A stretch of 64,000 nt of DNA from an uncultured Brachybacterium sp. (GCF_947500705.1 NZ_CANMSY010000004.1:186001-250000); one strand, 5' to 3'. Counted from the stretch's first letter, positions 9,229 to 18,226 are shown. Notes: generated by a model not told the origin, from the letters alone. Numbers and translations: made by a program.

Positions 9229-10175
9229 GCCTTCACGCTCCGTCGGGATGCGATCACCATGTAGGCGATCGAGACGATGATGATCAGGAAGAAGAAGATG
9301 TAGGAGATCGCCGAGGCATAGCCCAGGCGGTATCCGGTGAAGCCGACCTCGTAGATGTACAGCAGCACGGGGCGGGTGGTGCCGCCGGGCCCGCCGCCGG
9401 TCATCTGGTAGATCTGGTCGAAGACCTTGAGCGAGGCCAGCAGCTGGAGCACGAGCACCAGCACGGTGGTGGGCGCCAGCTGGGGCAGCGTGATCGAGAG
9501 GAACTTCCGCCAGCCGCCGGCGCCGTCGAGGGAGGCGGCTTCGTAGAGCTGGTCGGGAATGTTCTGCAGCGCGGCGAGATAGAGCAGGAAGTTGAAGCCG
9601 ATGGTCCACCACACGGTGGTGATGACCACGGCGATCATGGCCGTGCTCGGGTCCTGCAACCAGGCGGGGCCGGTGATCCCGAACCAGCCCAGGAAGGTGT
9701 TGATCAGGCCCAGCTGCGGGTTGTACATCCAGTTCCAGAACTGGGAGACCACGGTGGAGGCCAGCAGGAACGGCATGAAGAAGCTCAGCCGCCAGAACCA
9801 CTGGCCGGGCAGGCCCAGGTTCACCAGCACGGCGAGCACCATCGCGATCACCACGAGCGGGATCGTCGACAGCAGGGTGAACCAGGCGGTGTTGCCCAGG
9901 GAGGTCCACACCTGCGGGTCACCGAGGGCCTCCTTCCAGTTGTCCAGACCCACGAACTGGGTGTTGGTCCCGGCGAGGCTGGTCCCGGTGAAGCTCATCC
10001 AGAGCCCGTAGAGGGTGGGCCAGATCAGGAACAGCCCGAAGGCGATGAGGAAGGGCGCGCAGTAGATCCAGCCGCGCAGGTTCTCGGAGCGGCGCCGGCG
10101 GGAGCGCCCGGCGGAGAGGTGGTCGGTCCTGTCGGCCGCGCGGGGCGGTGCGACGAGGCCGTCGGCGGTGGTCAT
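9225..10175 (-). CDS. sugar ABC transporter permease, MalF/AraP type
   Basis: The product is 316 aa with six membrane segments. The start at 10175 has GAAGGAGACG before it; the longer upstream frame lacks similarity. The EAA-loop equivalent is LYEAASLDGAGGWRKF. PTLYGLWMSFTG and the N-terminal charged stretch (SRRRRSENLRG) are family features. It is the middle gene of a binding protein-permease-permease operon placed among arabinan genes, so arabino-oligosaccharides are the probable substrate. A short GGGGC/GCCCC hairpin lies in the 106-base gap after the binding-protein gene. Confidence 0.92.
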   Translation of the reverse strand: MTTADGLVAPPRAADRTDHLSAGRSRRRRSENLRGWIYCAPFLIAFGLFLIWPTLYGLWMSFTGTSLAGTNTQFVGLDNWKEALGDPQVWTSLGNTAWFTLLSTIPLVVIAMVLAVLVNLGLPGQWFWRLSFFMPFLLASTVVSQFWNWMYNPQLGLINTFLGWFGITGPAWLQDPSTAMIAVVITTVWWTIGFNFLLYLAALQNIPDQLYEAASLDGAGGWRKFLSITLPQLAPTTVLVLVLQLLASLKVFDQIYQMTGGGPGGTTRPVLLYIYEVGFTGYRLGYASAISYIFFFLIIIVSIAYMVIASRRSVKA

Positions 10176-10281
10176 CGGACGTCTCCTTCGACGAGCGGAC
10201 GGGCGGGCACGGACGTGGAGCATTGGCGACTCGGGGCGGCGGTGCCCCGGTGGCGGAGGGGGTTCGGCTGGTGCACGGCGA

Positions 10282-11676
10282 TCACATCGGGGTGGGCTTG
10301 AGCAGCAGAGCGTTGATCCTGGCCACGAACGCGTTCCATCCCTCGAGGGGATCGGCGCGACGGGCCCAGACGTTCTGCATGTCATTGCCGAAGTAGGTGT
10401 GGAAGTCACTGCCCGAGCCGCTGAACCAGGCCGGCGGGTCATAGACGAGGTGGTCGACGGCGTCGGCGTAGTGCGACTGCGGGATCAGCTCGCCGTAGGC
10501 CGGGTCCTCGATCACCGGCGAGTAGGCCGGGATGTGCCCGGCCGCCGCCCAGTCGATCGAGTTCTTCAGCAGGTGGGCCACGACAGCGTGGACGTTGCGG
10601 CGCCGTTCGGGGTCCGGACTCATCTGATGAGGCAGCACGAACGCGTGCGAGTCGGCATAGGCGACCGGGTCGCCGAAGACGCCGGGGATCATCGTCATGT
10701 CGAAGGGGACGCCCTGGTTCCGGTAGTTGCCGGACTCCCAGACGCCGCCGTAGAAGGCCCCGGAGCCGCCGGTGGCGAACTCGGAGATCGCGGTGCCGCC
10801 GTCGTGGCCGGGGTTGCCCACCTCGCCGTCGATGAGGGAGAGGATCCACTCGGCCGTCTCGATGACGAGCTCCTCCTGGTACACCATCTCCCCGCCCACG
10901 GGCAGCTCGATCGTGCCGCCGAGCTGGGTGTAGTAGGTGGAGAACATGCGCCACTGGTTGGAACCGTCCCCCAGGTACCCGAAGGAGAGGCCGTACCCGC
11001 TGGGCGCCTTGCCGCCGAGCTCGAGGGCGAGCGCTCGGAAGTCCTCGGGGTTGTCGGTGGGCATGAGCAGCCCGTCGCTGCCCAGCACCCCCGCCGCCTC
11101 GGCGATCTCGGTGTTGTAGTAGAGGACGAAGGGGTGGGAGTCCAGGGCGATGGCGCTGAGCTGGCCGTCCACGACCATCTTGTCCCAGATGAGCTCCGGG
11201 AAGTCCTCCTGCCGCACCCCGAACTCGCCGAGCAGGTCGATGTCCCACTCATCGAGCAGCCCGCCGGGCGCGTAGCCCGGTACGCGCGCCGCATGCATGA
11301 CGGCGAGGTCGGGGGCACGCCCGCCGGCCGACGCCATCGCGAGCTTGGTGTAGTAGGGAGCGCCCCAGGCGAGAACAGTCTGCTCGACCGTGGCGGCGCC
11401 CTCGGTGGTCATGTAGTCGCCGAGCATCTCGCCCATGGTCACGCCGTCGGGCCCGGAGAGCAGGTGCCAGAAGGCGATGTCGTCGGCCGCCCGAGCGCTG
11501 GATCCGGCGCAGCCGGACAGGGCGCCGAGACCGCCGAGCGCGCCGAGGGCGCCGGCGCCGTGCAATAGGGAGCGGCGACCGAGGGCGGGGCCGCCCTCAC
11601 CGCGTCGCCCTGATCGGGGCGCCGGAGACGCCGGTCGGGACCGGGGGCTCCCGGCGCGAGAAGAACTGTGCTTCAT
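10282..11676 (-). CDS. sugar ABC transporter substrate-binding lipoprotein
   Basis: The product is 464 aa. The start at 11676 has GAAGAGGTGG just upstream. A long basic N-region (residues 1-32) precedes a hydrophobic stretch and the lipobox LSGC, so the mature protein is anchored outside the membrane. The mature part has the extracellular binding-protein family 1 fold (FWHLLSGPDG, YTKLAMASAGGRAPDLAVMH, DSHAFVLPHQMS). It is 25-40% alike by eye to the binding protein at 13855-15225, sharing YYTKL/YYSKL, DSHPF/DTHPF and WFSGSGS/WYSGSGS, so the two importers arose by duplication. It has its own promoter with operator at 11757-11785. Confidence 0.92.
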   Translation of the reverse strand: MKHSSSRAGSPRSRPASPAPRSGRRGEGGPALGRRSLLHGAGALGALGGLGALSGCAGSSARAADDIAFWHLLSGPDGVTMGEMLGDYMTTEGAATVEQTVLAWGAPYYTKLAMASAGGRAPDLAVMHAARVPGYAPGGLLDEWDIDLLGEFGVRQEDFPELIWDKMVVDGQLSAIALDSHPFVLYYNTEIAEAAGVLGSDGLLMPTDNPEDFRALALELGGKAPSGYGLSFGYLGDGSNQWRMFSTYYTQLGGTIELPVGGEMVYQEELVIETAEWILSLIDGEVGNPGHDGGTAISEFATGGSGAFYGGVWESGNYRNQGVPFDMTMIPGVFGDPVAYADSHAFVLPHQMSPDPERRRNVHAVVAHLLKNSIDWAAAGHIPAYSPVIEDPAYGELIPQSHYADAVDHLVYDPPAWFSGSGSDFHTYFGNDMQNVWARRADPLEGWNAFVARINALLLKPTPM

Positions 11677-11756
11677 CAATCCACCTCTTCGTGGTCGGGC
11701 GCGGGAAGCCCGAGGAGACGGGGTGGCCGCGACCCGGGGACGGGTGCAGAACCCAG

Positions 11757-11785
11757 AATTTACATCGTTGTAACGCAAGCGTCAA
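11757..11785 (-). promoter_or_regulatory. promoter with LacI-type operator before the first arabinan importer
   Basis: On the minus strand TTGACG (11780-11785), a 17-base spacer and TAAATT (11757-11762) form a good promoter. The palindrome TTACATCGTTGTAA (11760-11773, read on the plus strand) has a single mismatched pair and sits on the -10, with its centre 4.5 bases upstream of it. The predicted leader is about 74 nt. Confidence 0.7.
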
Positions 11786-11846
11786 CAGATGCGTCCGCCT
11801 CGGCGGGCTCGGTGCGCAAAGCGACGTCTCCGCGAGCATCGTCCGT

Positions 11847-11897
11847 CGGTTCAGGCATGACGTCGGTTCAGGCCCGACGACGGTTCAGGCATGACGG
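11847..11897. repeat. three tandem 17-bp repeats
   Basis: Units at 11847-11863, 11864-11880 and 11881-11897 all begin CGGTTCAGG, then CATGACG, CCCGACG and CATGACG. The repeat lies between the promoter at 11757-11785 and the terminator at 11899-11943. No function is evident. Confidence 0.85.
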
Positions 11898-11898
11898 A

Positions 11899-11943
11899 GC
11901 GGAGTGCCTGCGGTCGCCGTCTCGACGACCGCAGGCACTCCGC
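11899..11943 (-). terminator. terminator of the second arabinan importer operon
   Basis: A perfect 18-bp GC-rich stem (11899-11916 with 11926-11943) closes a 9-nt loop, 30 bases after the permease stop on the minus strand. Confidence 0.85.
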
Positions 11944-11973
11944 GTCCTCCGCCCGGGGCGGCCGACGCCCGTG

Positions 11974-12879
11974 TCAGCCCTTGATGCCGGAGCCCGTCAC
12001 ACCCTCGACTATCTGGCGCTGGAAGAACAGGTACAGCACCACCACGGGCAGCGCGGCGAGGATCGCCCCGGCCTGGATGTCCGCATAGCGCAGCCCGAAC
12101 GTGCCCTGCACCGTGGCCAGACCGACCGGGATGGTCATCAGGTTCGGGTTGGACAGCACGAACAGCGGGAGCAGCAGGTTGTTCCAGGTCCACACGAAGG
12201 TCAGGATCGCGACCGCCGCGGTCACCGGGCGGGACAGCGGCATCACCACCGACCAGTAGATCCGCCACAGTCCGGCACCGTCGACGCGAGCAGCCTCCTC
12301 GAGCTCCTTGGGGATGCCGTCGAAGAAGCTCTTGAAGATGAACACCGCGAGCACGGAGGGCACCTGCGGCAGGATCACGGCCCAGTAGGTGTTCAGCAGC
12401 TGCAGGAAGCGCAGTTCCTCGAACAGCGGCACGATGAGCACCTGCGCGGGGATCATCAGCCCGGCGATGATCAACAGGTAGATCAGCGTGCGCCCGACGA
12501 ACGTCAGCCGGGACAGCGCGAAGGCGGCCATCGACGCGAACAGCAGGGTCAGCACCGCCGTGACGATCGCGGTCAGGAAGCTGGACAGGTACCAGTTCCA
12601 GATGTCGCCCTGGGACAGCAGCGTCACGTACGACTCGAGCGTCGGGCTGAGGTCGGCGAGGATCTCCTGGGCGCCGAGGGCGGCGATGCCGTTCTCCGTC
12701 AGCGAAGTCTTGACCGCGAACACGGTGGGGATCAGCCACAGGATGGCGAGCGCCACGAGGACGACGCGGGAGACCACGACGAACGAGCGGCCGCTGTCGC
12801 GGACCGGTGCCGTGCGGGCGGGCGCGGCGCCGGAGACTCCGCTGCGGCGCTTTCGGGGGGTGGTGGCGGTGGCAGTCAT
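11974..12879 (-). CDS. sugar ABC transporter permease, MalG/AraQ type
   Basis: The product is 301 aa with six membrane segments. The EAA loop reads EEAARVDGAGLWRIYW followed by VVMPLSRP. The C-terminus QRQIVEGVTGSGIKG is typical of the family. Its ATG lies one base after the stop of the upstream permease, so the two are translationally coupled. It is the last gene of the operon that starts with the binding protein at 15225 and is closed by the stem-loop at 11899-11943. It is a clear paralogue of the permease at 8305-9228. Confidence 0.92.
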   Translation of the reverse strand: MTATATTPRKRRSGVSGAAPARTAPVRDSGRSFVVVSRVVLVALAILWLIPTVFAVKTSLTENGIAALGAQEILADLSPTLESYVTLLSQGDIWNWYLSSFLTAIVTAVLTLLFASMAAFALSRLTFVGRTLIYLLIIAGLMIPAQVLIVPLFEELRFLQLLNTYWAVILPQVPSVLAVFIFKSFFDGIPKELEEAARVDGAGLWRIYWSVVMPLSRPVTAAVAILTFVWTWNNLLLPLFVLSNPNLMTIPVGLATVQGTFGLRYADIQAGAILAALPVVVLYLFFQRQIVEGVTGSGIKG

Positions 12880-12880
12880 G

Positions 12881-13837
12881 TCAGGAGACCTCCTCGCGCT
12901 TGGTGCTGGCCCAGGTGACGATCTGCTGGATGATGGCGATCACCAGGATGATGAGGAACAGCAGGACCGAGGCCGCCGAGGCGGCACCGATCCGGTTGTC
13001 CGTGAACGCCGTGACGGTGATCAGCCCGAGCGCGACCTGCGTCGACACCCCGGGACCACCGTTCGTCATCAGGTAGACCTGATCGAAGATCTTCAGGCTC
13101 GCGATGATCTGCAGCAGGATCACCAGCCCGGTGGTGCGGTTCAGCAGCGGGACGGTCACCTTCCAGATCTGCTGGAGAGGGGTGGCGCCGTCGACCGCGG
13201 CCGCCTCGTACAGCTCCCGCGGGATCTCCTGCAGGCCCGCCAGGTAGAGCACGAAGTTGAAGCCGATGGTCCACCAGATTGTGGCGATCGCGATGCCGAT
13301 CATCGCCGTGCGCGGGTCGCTGAGGATGCCGTTCCCGACGTCGAGGCCGAGCCGGGTCGCCGGCAGCGACCACAGGCCGGTCTTGGGCGTGAAGATGAAC
13401 ACCCAGATCAGCGAGATCGTCGCTGACGGGAGGATGAAGGGCAGGAAGAACGCCAGCCGGAAGAACCACTGACCGCGGACCGCGCGGTTGGTCAGCACCG
13501 CCATCACGAACGCGATGATCACCAGCGGCGGGACCGTGTACAGGGTGAATTGGAGGGTGTGCCAGAGCGCCGACCAGAAGTCCTCCCGGGCGAACATCTC
13601 GGCATAGTTCTCGACGCCCGCGAACTGCCCCAGACCGCTCTCGACGGTCGAGGTGTGGAAGAAGCTCGCGACGAACATCCAGATCATCGGTCCGACCATG
13701 AAGGCCAGATAGAAGATCACGAAGGGTGCGAGGAAGAGCCACGCCTGAGGGGTCCGTCGTCGGGTCTTGCCGCCCGAGGGGCGCCGGGCCGCCTGCGCCC
13801 CAGCGGGCCGAGGAACGGTGGGAGACGTCGTCGTCAT
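12881..13837 (-). CDS. sugar ABC transporter permease, MalF/AraP type
   Basis: The product is 318 aa. The start MTTTSPTVPRP at 13837 follows GGAAGGAA; upstream open sequence belongs to the shadow of the binding-protein gene. Six membrane segments begin at AWLFLAPFVIFYLAFMVGP. The EAA-loop equivalent is LYEAAAVDGATPLQQIW followed by KVTVPLL. The gene starts 17 bases after the binding-protein stop. Together with its neighbours it forms the second arabinan-block importer, again without an ATPase gene. Confidence 0.92.
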   Translation of the reverse strand: MTTTSPTVPRPAGAQAARRPSGGKTRRRTPQAWLFLAPFVIFYLAFMVGPMIWMFVASFFHTSTVESGLGQFAGVENYAEMFAREDFWSALWHTLQFTLYTVPPLVIIAFVMAVLTNRAVRGQWFFRLAFFLPFILPSATISLIWVFIFTPKTGLWSLPATRLGLDVGNGILSDPRTAMIGIAIATIWWTIGFNFVLYLAGLQEIPRELYEAAAVDGATPLQQIWKVTVPLLNRTTGLVILLQIIASLKIFDQVYLMTNGGPGVSTQVALGLITVTAFTDNRIGAASAASVLLFLIILVIAIIQQIVTWASTKREEVS

Positions 13838-13854
13838 GAGATGTTCCTTCCGGA

Positions 13855-15225
13855 TCAGAGGGGACTGGGCGTGGTCGTGTAGATCTCGAGCTGGTCCCGG
13901 ATCGCCTGCAGCGCCTGCTCCGGCGTGAGCAGACCCTGCTGCACCAGGCCGAGCTGAGCGCCGACGGTGTTCTCGAAGGTTGACCCGGAGCCGCTGTACC
14001 AGGCCGCGTCGGTGTAGACCGCATAGTCGGCCGACTCGGCGTAGTAGCGCTGCGGCTCGAGGTCCTGGTACTCCTGGCTCTCGAAGGTGGGCAGGTACGA
14101 CGGGATGTGCCCGCCCTCGGCCCAGATCAGGCTCTGCTCCAGCATGGCCTTGATGAACTCCATCGCGTTCTGCTTCTGCTCCGGGGTCCGGTCCATGTGG
14201 GGAAGGATGAAGGTGTGCGAATCGGCCTGGACGGCGGGCCGGTCGTAGACCTGCGGGACCGGGGCCATCCCGAACTCGAGACCCTCGATCGACTGGGCGG
14301 TGGCGATCTCCCACTCGCCCTGCAGGTAGAACCCGGAATCACCGGCGAACATCGTCGTCTGCGAGGTCGCGTAGTCCAGACCGCTGTTGAGCCATCCCTG
14401 GTCGACCCAGTGCTGCACCTTGCTCATGACCTCGATGAAGGCCTCCTCGTCGACGCTGATGGTGGCCCCGTCGTCCGAGAGGAACGGGGTGACGCCCTCG
14501 ATCTGGTTGTAGAGCGTCCAGAAGAAGCGCCAGGGGGTCGACGTCTCGGAGACGTTCGCGACGGTGATCGCGAGGCCGCCGGTGACGGCGCTGATCTCGG
14601 CCAGGGCGGCCTCGAAGGCGTCCATGCCGGTGAGGTCCACGATCAGCCCGTCTGCGTCCAGGAGCCCGGCCTGCTCGCACACCGTCTTGTTGTAGAACAG
14701 TGTGAACGGGTGGGTGTCGAGCGGGATGGCGATGTTCTGGCCGTCGACCTTCTGCTCCTCCCAGTTCCGGGCATTGAAGCTCGCGCTGGACAGCCCGACA
14801 CCGGCGAGATCCTCCTCGGTGATCGGATCCAGCAGGCCGCCGCTCCACAGCGGCTTGGCACGGGTGAGGTGGGCGACCGCGACGTCGGGCGGCTGATTGC
14901 CGACCGTGGCCAGCGTCAGCTTCGAGTAGTACGGATTTCCCCAGGTCAGCGTCGTGGCCTGCAAGGAGTTCGGGCCGTAGATCTCACGGTAGCCCTGCTG
15001 CATGTCCTGCATGCGGACGCCATCGCCGCCGCCGAAGAGGTTCCAGTAGATCAGCGTGTCCGGGGAGACCCGGGTGCCCAGCAGACCGGCGGCCAGCGGG
15101 GTGGAACATCCGGCCAGGGGCAACGACGTGGCCGCCAGCGCTCCGGCACCGAACAGGTGTCGCCGGCTGACTCCCCTGGCCGTCGGGGGCCGGTTCGACG
15201 CCGAGCGGGGTGGACGATTCCTCAT
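13855..15225 (-). CDS. sugar ABC transporter substrate-binding lipoprotein
   Basis: The product is 456 aa. A basic N-terminus (RNRPPRSASNRPPTARGVSRR) leads to a hydrophobic segment and lipobox LAGC near residue 40; the SRRHLF motif before it suggests possible Tat export. The mature part is a family 1 binding protein, similar in layout to 10282-11676 (WNLFGGGDGV, YYSKLTLATVGNQPPDVAVAH, QADSHTFILPHMD). The predicted promoter lies about 200 bases upstream, giving a long leader that contains a 9-bp stem at 15371-15399. It probably brings in a different arabino-oligosaccharide from its paralogue. Confidence 0.92.
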   Translation of the reverse strand: MRNRPPRSASNRPPTARGVSRRHLFGAGALAATSLPLAGCSTPLAAGLLGTRVSPDTLIYWNLFGGGDGVRMQDMQQGYREIYGPNSLQATTLTWGNPYYSKLTLATVGNQPPDVAVAHLTRAKPLWSGGLLDPITEEDLAGVGLSSASFNARNWEEQKVDGQNIAIPLDTHPFTLFYNKTVCEQAGLLDADGLIVDLTGMDAFEAALAEISAVTGGLAITVANVSETSTPWRFFWTLYNQIEGVTPFLSDDGATISVDEEAFIEVMSKVQHWVDQGWLNSGLDYATSQTTMFAGDSGFYLQGEWEIATAQSIEGLEFGMAPVPQVYDRPAVQADSHTFILPHMDRTPEQKQNAMEFIKAMLEQSLIWAEGGHIPSYLPTFESQEYQDLEPQRYYAESADYAVYTDAAWYSGSGSTFENTVGAQLGLVQQGLLTPEQALQAIRDQLEIYTTTPSPL

Positions 15226-15431
15226 CTCAACACTCCATCGGGATCAGGGTGCCGGGCGCCGGATGCAGAGCACGGCTCGGTCAGGAGACCGGGACGACGC
15301 CCGCGGACGGGCCGCGCCCCGGAGCGCCCACCGCGACGGTGCGCCCTGCGAGCACACCGGCCCGGTGGGGCCTCGGGGGGCACTCCTGCGCCCCCGGGGG
15401 AACGCCGGTTTGTGCCCTATATCACAGTTTT

Positions 15432-15460
15432 ACTGTACATCGTTGCAGGTCCCGGTGCAA
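15432..15460 (-). promoter_or_regulatory. promoter with LacI-type operator before the second arabinan importer
   Basis: On the minus strand TTGCAC (15455-15460), 17 bases and TACAGT (15432-15437) form a clean promoter. The operator half-sites TACATCGTTGCA (15436-15447, plus strand) lie on the spacer/-10 border, centre 4.5 bases from the -10 as at the other two sites. A small ACAGT-TTT-ACTGT palindrome overlaps the -10. The rest of the 15226-15474 spacer holds the leader. Confidence 0.65.
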
Positions 15461-15474
15461 AGGATCCGAGGGGC

Positions 15475-16656
15475 TCACGCGCCCGACTGGGACCGCTTCT
15501 TGTTCCAGACGTCGAAGGCCACAGCGACCAGCAGCACCACGCCACGGACCACGGACTGGGTGGACTGATCGATGCCCATGATCGACATGCCGTTGGACAT
15601 CACGGCCATGATCAGGCCGCCGATGATCGCGCCGTGGACCTTGCCCACGCCGCCCGTCACCGCCGCGCCGCCGATGAAGGCCGCGGCGATCGCGTCGAGC
15701 TCGAACATGTTGCCGGCGCCGGGCTGGGCACTGTTGGAGCGGGCCGAGTAGACGATGCCCGCGACCGCGGAGAGCAAGCCCATGTTCACGAACAGCCACA
15801 TGTTCACCCGCCGCGTCTTCACGCCGGAGAGCTGCGCGGCCTGGAGGTTGCCGCCCATGGCGTAGATATGACGGCCGAAGATGGTGCGCTGGCTGATGAA
15901 GCCGTAGATCAGCACCAGCGCCGCCAGCAGGATCAGCACCACGGGCAGACCGCGGGAGTGCGCGAGCTGCCAGGCGAAGGCCATCACGACGACCGCCACC
16001 GCAGCGATCTTGAGCCAGAACAGGGGGAAGGCCTCGACCTGCTGCTTGTACTTCAGCTTCGCCAGGCGCCCGCGGTACTCCTGGATCGCGAACACCGCCA
16101 CCAGCGCCGCGGCGAGGAACAGCGTGAAGGCGTCGTAGCCGTCACCGCCGAGGAGGCCGTTGAGGAAGCCGCCGGAGATGTACTGGTACTGCTCGGGGAA
16201 CGGCGAGAGGGAGACGTTGCCCAGCACCTGCATGGTCAGGCCGCGGAAGATGAGCATGCCGGCCAGGGTGACGATGAACGCGGGGATGCCCACGTACGCG
16301 ACCCAGAAGCCCTGCCACAGCCCCACCAGCACGCCGGTGCCGAGCGCCGCGAGCACGCCCACCCACCAGGGCAGGCCGTTCCCGATCACCACCACGGCGG
16401 CGACTGCGCCGGTGAGCGCGACCACCGAACCCACCGACAGGTCGATGTGCCCGGCCACGATGATCAGCACCATGCCGATCGCGAGGATCAGGATATAGGA
16501 GTACTGCAGCACCAGGTTGGTGAGATTGCCGGGGCTCAGCAGCTGGCCCCCGGTGAGGAACGTGAACAGCACGATGATGAACACGAACGCGATGTAGATG
16601 CCGCTCTGGCGCAGATTGCGCGTGAGAAGTTCCTTGATGTCAGAAGTTCCGGCCAT
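15475..16656 (-). CDS. mmsB: multiple monosaccharide ABC transporter permease, MmsB/GguB type
   Basis: The product of 393 aa is a BPD_transp_2 family permease with about ten membrane segments and the characteristic motif GHIDLSVGSVVALTGA near residues 70-85 and GGAAVTGGVGKVHGAIIGG near 330. This length and the charged central loop (EYRGRLAKLKYKQQVEAF) fit the GguB/MmsB group, which imports L-arabinose, D-galactose, D-xylose and related sugars. The ATPase gene lies 9 bases upstream and a ChvE-like binding protein before that. Divergent arabinose genes make arabinose the likely main substrate. Confidence 0.95.
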   Translation of the reverse strand: MAGTSDIKELLTRNLRQSGIYIAFVFIIVLFTFLTGGQLLSPGNLTNLVLQYSYILILAIGMVLIIVAGHIDLSVGSVVALTGAVAAVVVIGNGLPWWVGVLAALGTGVLVGLWQGFWVAYVGIPAFIVTLAGMLIFRGLTMQVLGNVSLSPFPEQYQYISGGFLNGLLGGDGYDAFTLFLAAALVAVFAIQEYRGRLAKLKYKQQVEAFPLFWLKIAAVAVVVMAFAWQLAHSRGLPVVLILLAALVLIYGFISQRTIFGRHIYAMGGNLQAAQLSGVKTRRVNMWLFVNMGLLSAVAGIVYSARSNSAQPGAGNMFELDAIAAAFIGGAAVTGGVGKVHGAIIGGLIMAVMSNGMSIMGIDQSTQSVVRGVVLLVAVAFDVWNKKRSQSGA

Positions 16657-16665
16657 GAGGCGCGC

Positions 16666-18207
16666 TCACTCCCTCTCCATGGTCATGAGCTCCATCAGGC
16701 GCTCCTGCGTGGCGTCCTGGGCGGTGACCTCACCGGTGACCCGGCCCGCGGACAGTGTGTAGATGCGATCGGCCAGGCCCATCACCTCGGGCAGCTCCGA
16801 GGAGATGACGATGATCGCCTTGCCTGCCTCGGCGAGCTGGTTGATGATCGAGTAGATCTCGAACTTCGCTCCGACGTCGACGCCTCGGGTGGGCTCGTCG
16901 AGGATCAGCAGCTCCGGCTCGGTGTACAGCCACTTGCTGAGCACCACCTTCTGCTGGTTGCCGCCCGAGAGCTTCCCGACCGTCGCCATCACCGTCGGGG
17001 TCTTGATGTTCAGCGAGGAGCGGTAGCGCTCGGCCACCGCGATCTCCTCGTTGCCGTTGATCCAGCCACCGGTGGTGACCTTCTTCAGCGCGGCGGCGGT
17101 CACGTTGGTGCGGATGTCCTGGATCAGGTTCAGGCCGAACTGCTTGCGATCCTCGGAGACGTAGGCGATGCCCGCATCGATCGCGTCGGCGACGGTGCGC
17201 AGCCGCACCGGTCGGCCGTGCATGAACGCGGTCCCGGAGATGTCGCGGCCGTAGGAGCGGCCGAACACGCTCATCGCCAGCTCGGTGCGTCCGGCGCCCA
17301 TCAGGCCCGCGATCCCGACCACCTCGCCGGCGCGGACGTCCAGCGCCGCGCCGTCCACGACGGTGCGACCGGCCTGAGTGGGGTGGCCGACGTGCCAGTC
17401 CTCGATCCGGAAGATCTCCTCACCGATCTCGGCGTGGCGCTGCGGATAGAGGCTCTCGATGTCGCGCCCCACCATGCCCTTGATGAGGCGCGGGATCAGC
17501 GTGTGCCGCTGCTCGGCCGGGACCCGCATGTCGATGGTCTCGATCGTCGAACCGTCGCGGATCACGGTGGTGGCATCGGCGACGGCCGCGATCTCTCCCA
17601 GCTTGTGGGAGATGATGATGCTGGTGACGCCCTCGTCGCGCAGGCCCCGGATGAGGCTGAGCAGATGCGCGGAGTCGTCGTCGTTCAGCGCCGCGGTGGG
17701 CTCGTCGAGGATCAGCAGGCTGACGTTCTTCGAGAGCGCCTTGGCGATCTCCACCAGCTGCTGCTTCCCGACGCCCAGCTGACCGACGGGCGTAACGGGC
17801 TTCTCCTTCAGGCCCACGCGCTCGAGCAGCTCGGCGGCCCGCGCATTGGTCTCGTGCCAGCTGATCACCCTTCCGCGGGCCTGCTCGTTGCCGAGGAAGA
17901 TGTTCTCGGCGATCGACAGGTGGGGCACCAGGGCGAGCTCCTGGTGGATGATCACGATGCCCTCGGCCTCGGAATCGTTGATGTTCGCGAAGCTGACGGG
18001 TCGGCCGCGGTAGTGGATCTCGCCCTCGTAGCTGCCGGCCGGCTCGACACCGGAGAGCACCTTCATGAGCGTGGACTTGCCGGCGCCGTTCTCGCCGCAG
18101 ATCGCGTGGATCTCGTGCTCGGCGACGTTCAGGGAGACGTCCTTGAGCGCGACCACGCCGGGGAATCGTTTGGTGATGGACCGCATCTCGAGGATGTGTT
18201 CGGTCAA
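16666..18207 (-). CDS. mmsA: multiple monosaccharide ABC transporter ATPase, MmsA/GguA type
   Basis: The product is 513 aa from a TTG start at 18207, chosen because GGAGG lies 5 bases upstream and the protein then starts TEHILEMRSITKRFPGVVAL like its relatives. Two ABC domains are present: the first with Walker A CGENGAGKST and Walker B LLILDEPTAAL, the second with a degenerate Walker A (GLMGAGRTEL), signature LSGGNQQKV and Walker B LLILDEPTRGV. That asymmetry is normal for monosaccharide importers. It energises MmsB and the binding protein at 18287-19438. A strong hairpin separates it from the binding-protein gene. Confidence 0.95.
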   Translation of the reverse strand: MTEHILEMRSITKRFPGVVALKDVSLNVAEHEIHAICGENGAGKSTLMKVLSGVEPAGSYEGEIHYRGRPVSFANINDSEAEGIVIIHQELALVPHLSIAENIFLGNEQARGRVISWHETNARAAELLERVGLKEKPVTPVGQLGVGKQQLVEIAKALSKNVSLLILDEPTAALNDDDSAHLLSLIRGLRDEGVTSIIISHKLGEIAAVADATTVIRDGSTIETIDMRVPAEQRHTLIPRLIKGMVGRDIESLYPQRHAEIGEEIFRIEDWHVGHPTQAGRTVVDGAALDVRAGEVVGIAGLMGAGRTELAMSVFGRSYGRDISGTAFMHGRPVRLRTVADAIDAGIAYVSEDRKQFGLNLIQDIRTNVTAAALKKVTTGGWINGNEEIAVAERYRSSLNIKTPTVMATVGKLSGGNQQKVVLSKWLYTEPELLILDEPTRGVDVGAKFEIYSIINQLAEAGKAIIVISSELPEVMGLADRIYTLSAGRVTGEVTAQDATQERLMELMTMERE

Positions 18208-18226
18208 GGGGCCCTCCTTCGGGCTG

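Noticed and set aside
11847-11897. CRISPR-like repeat
   Set aside because: The units are directly adjacent, with no spacers, and there are no cas genes.
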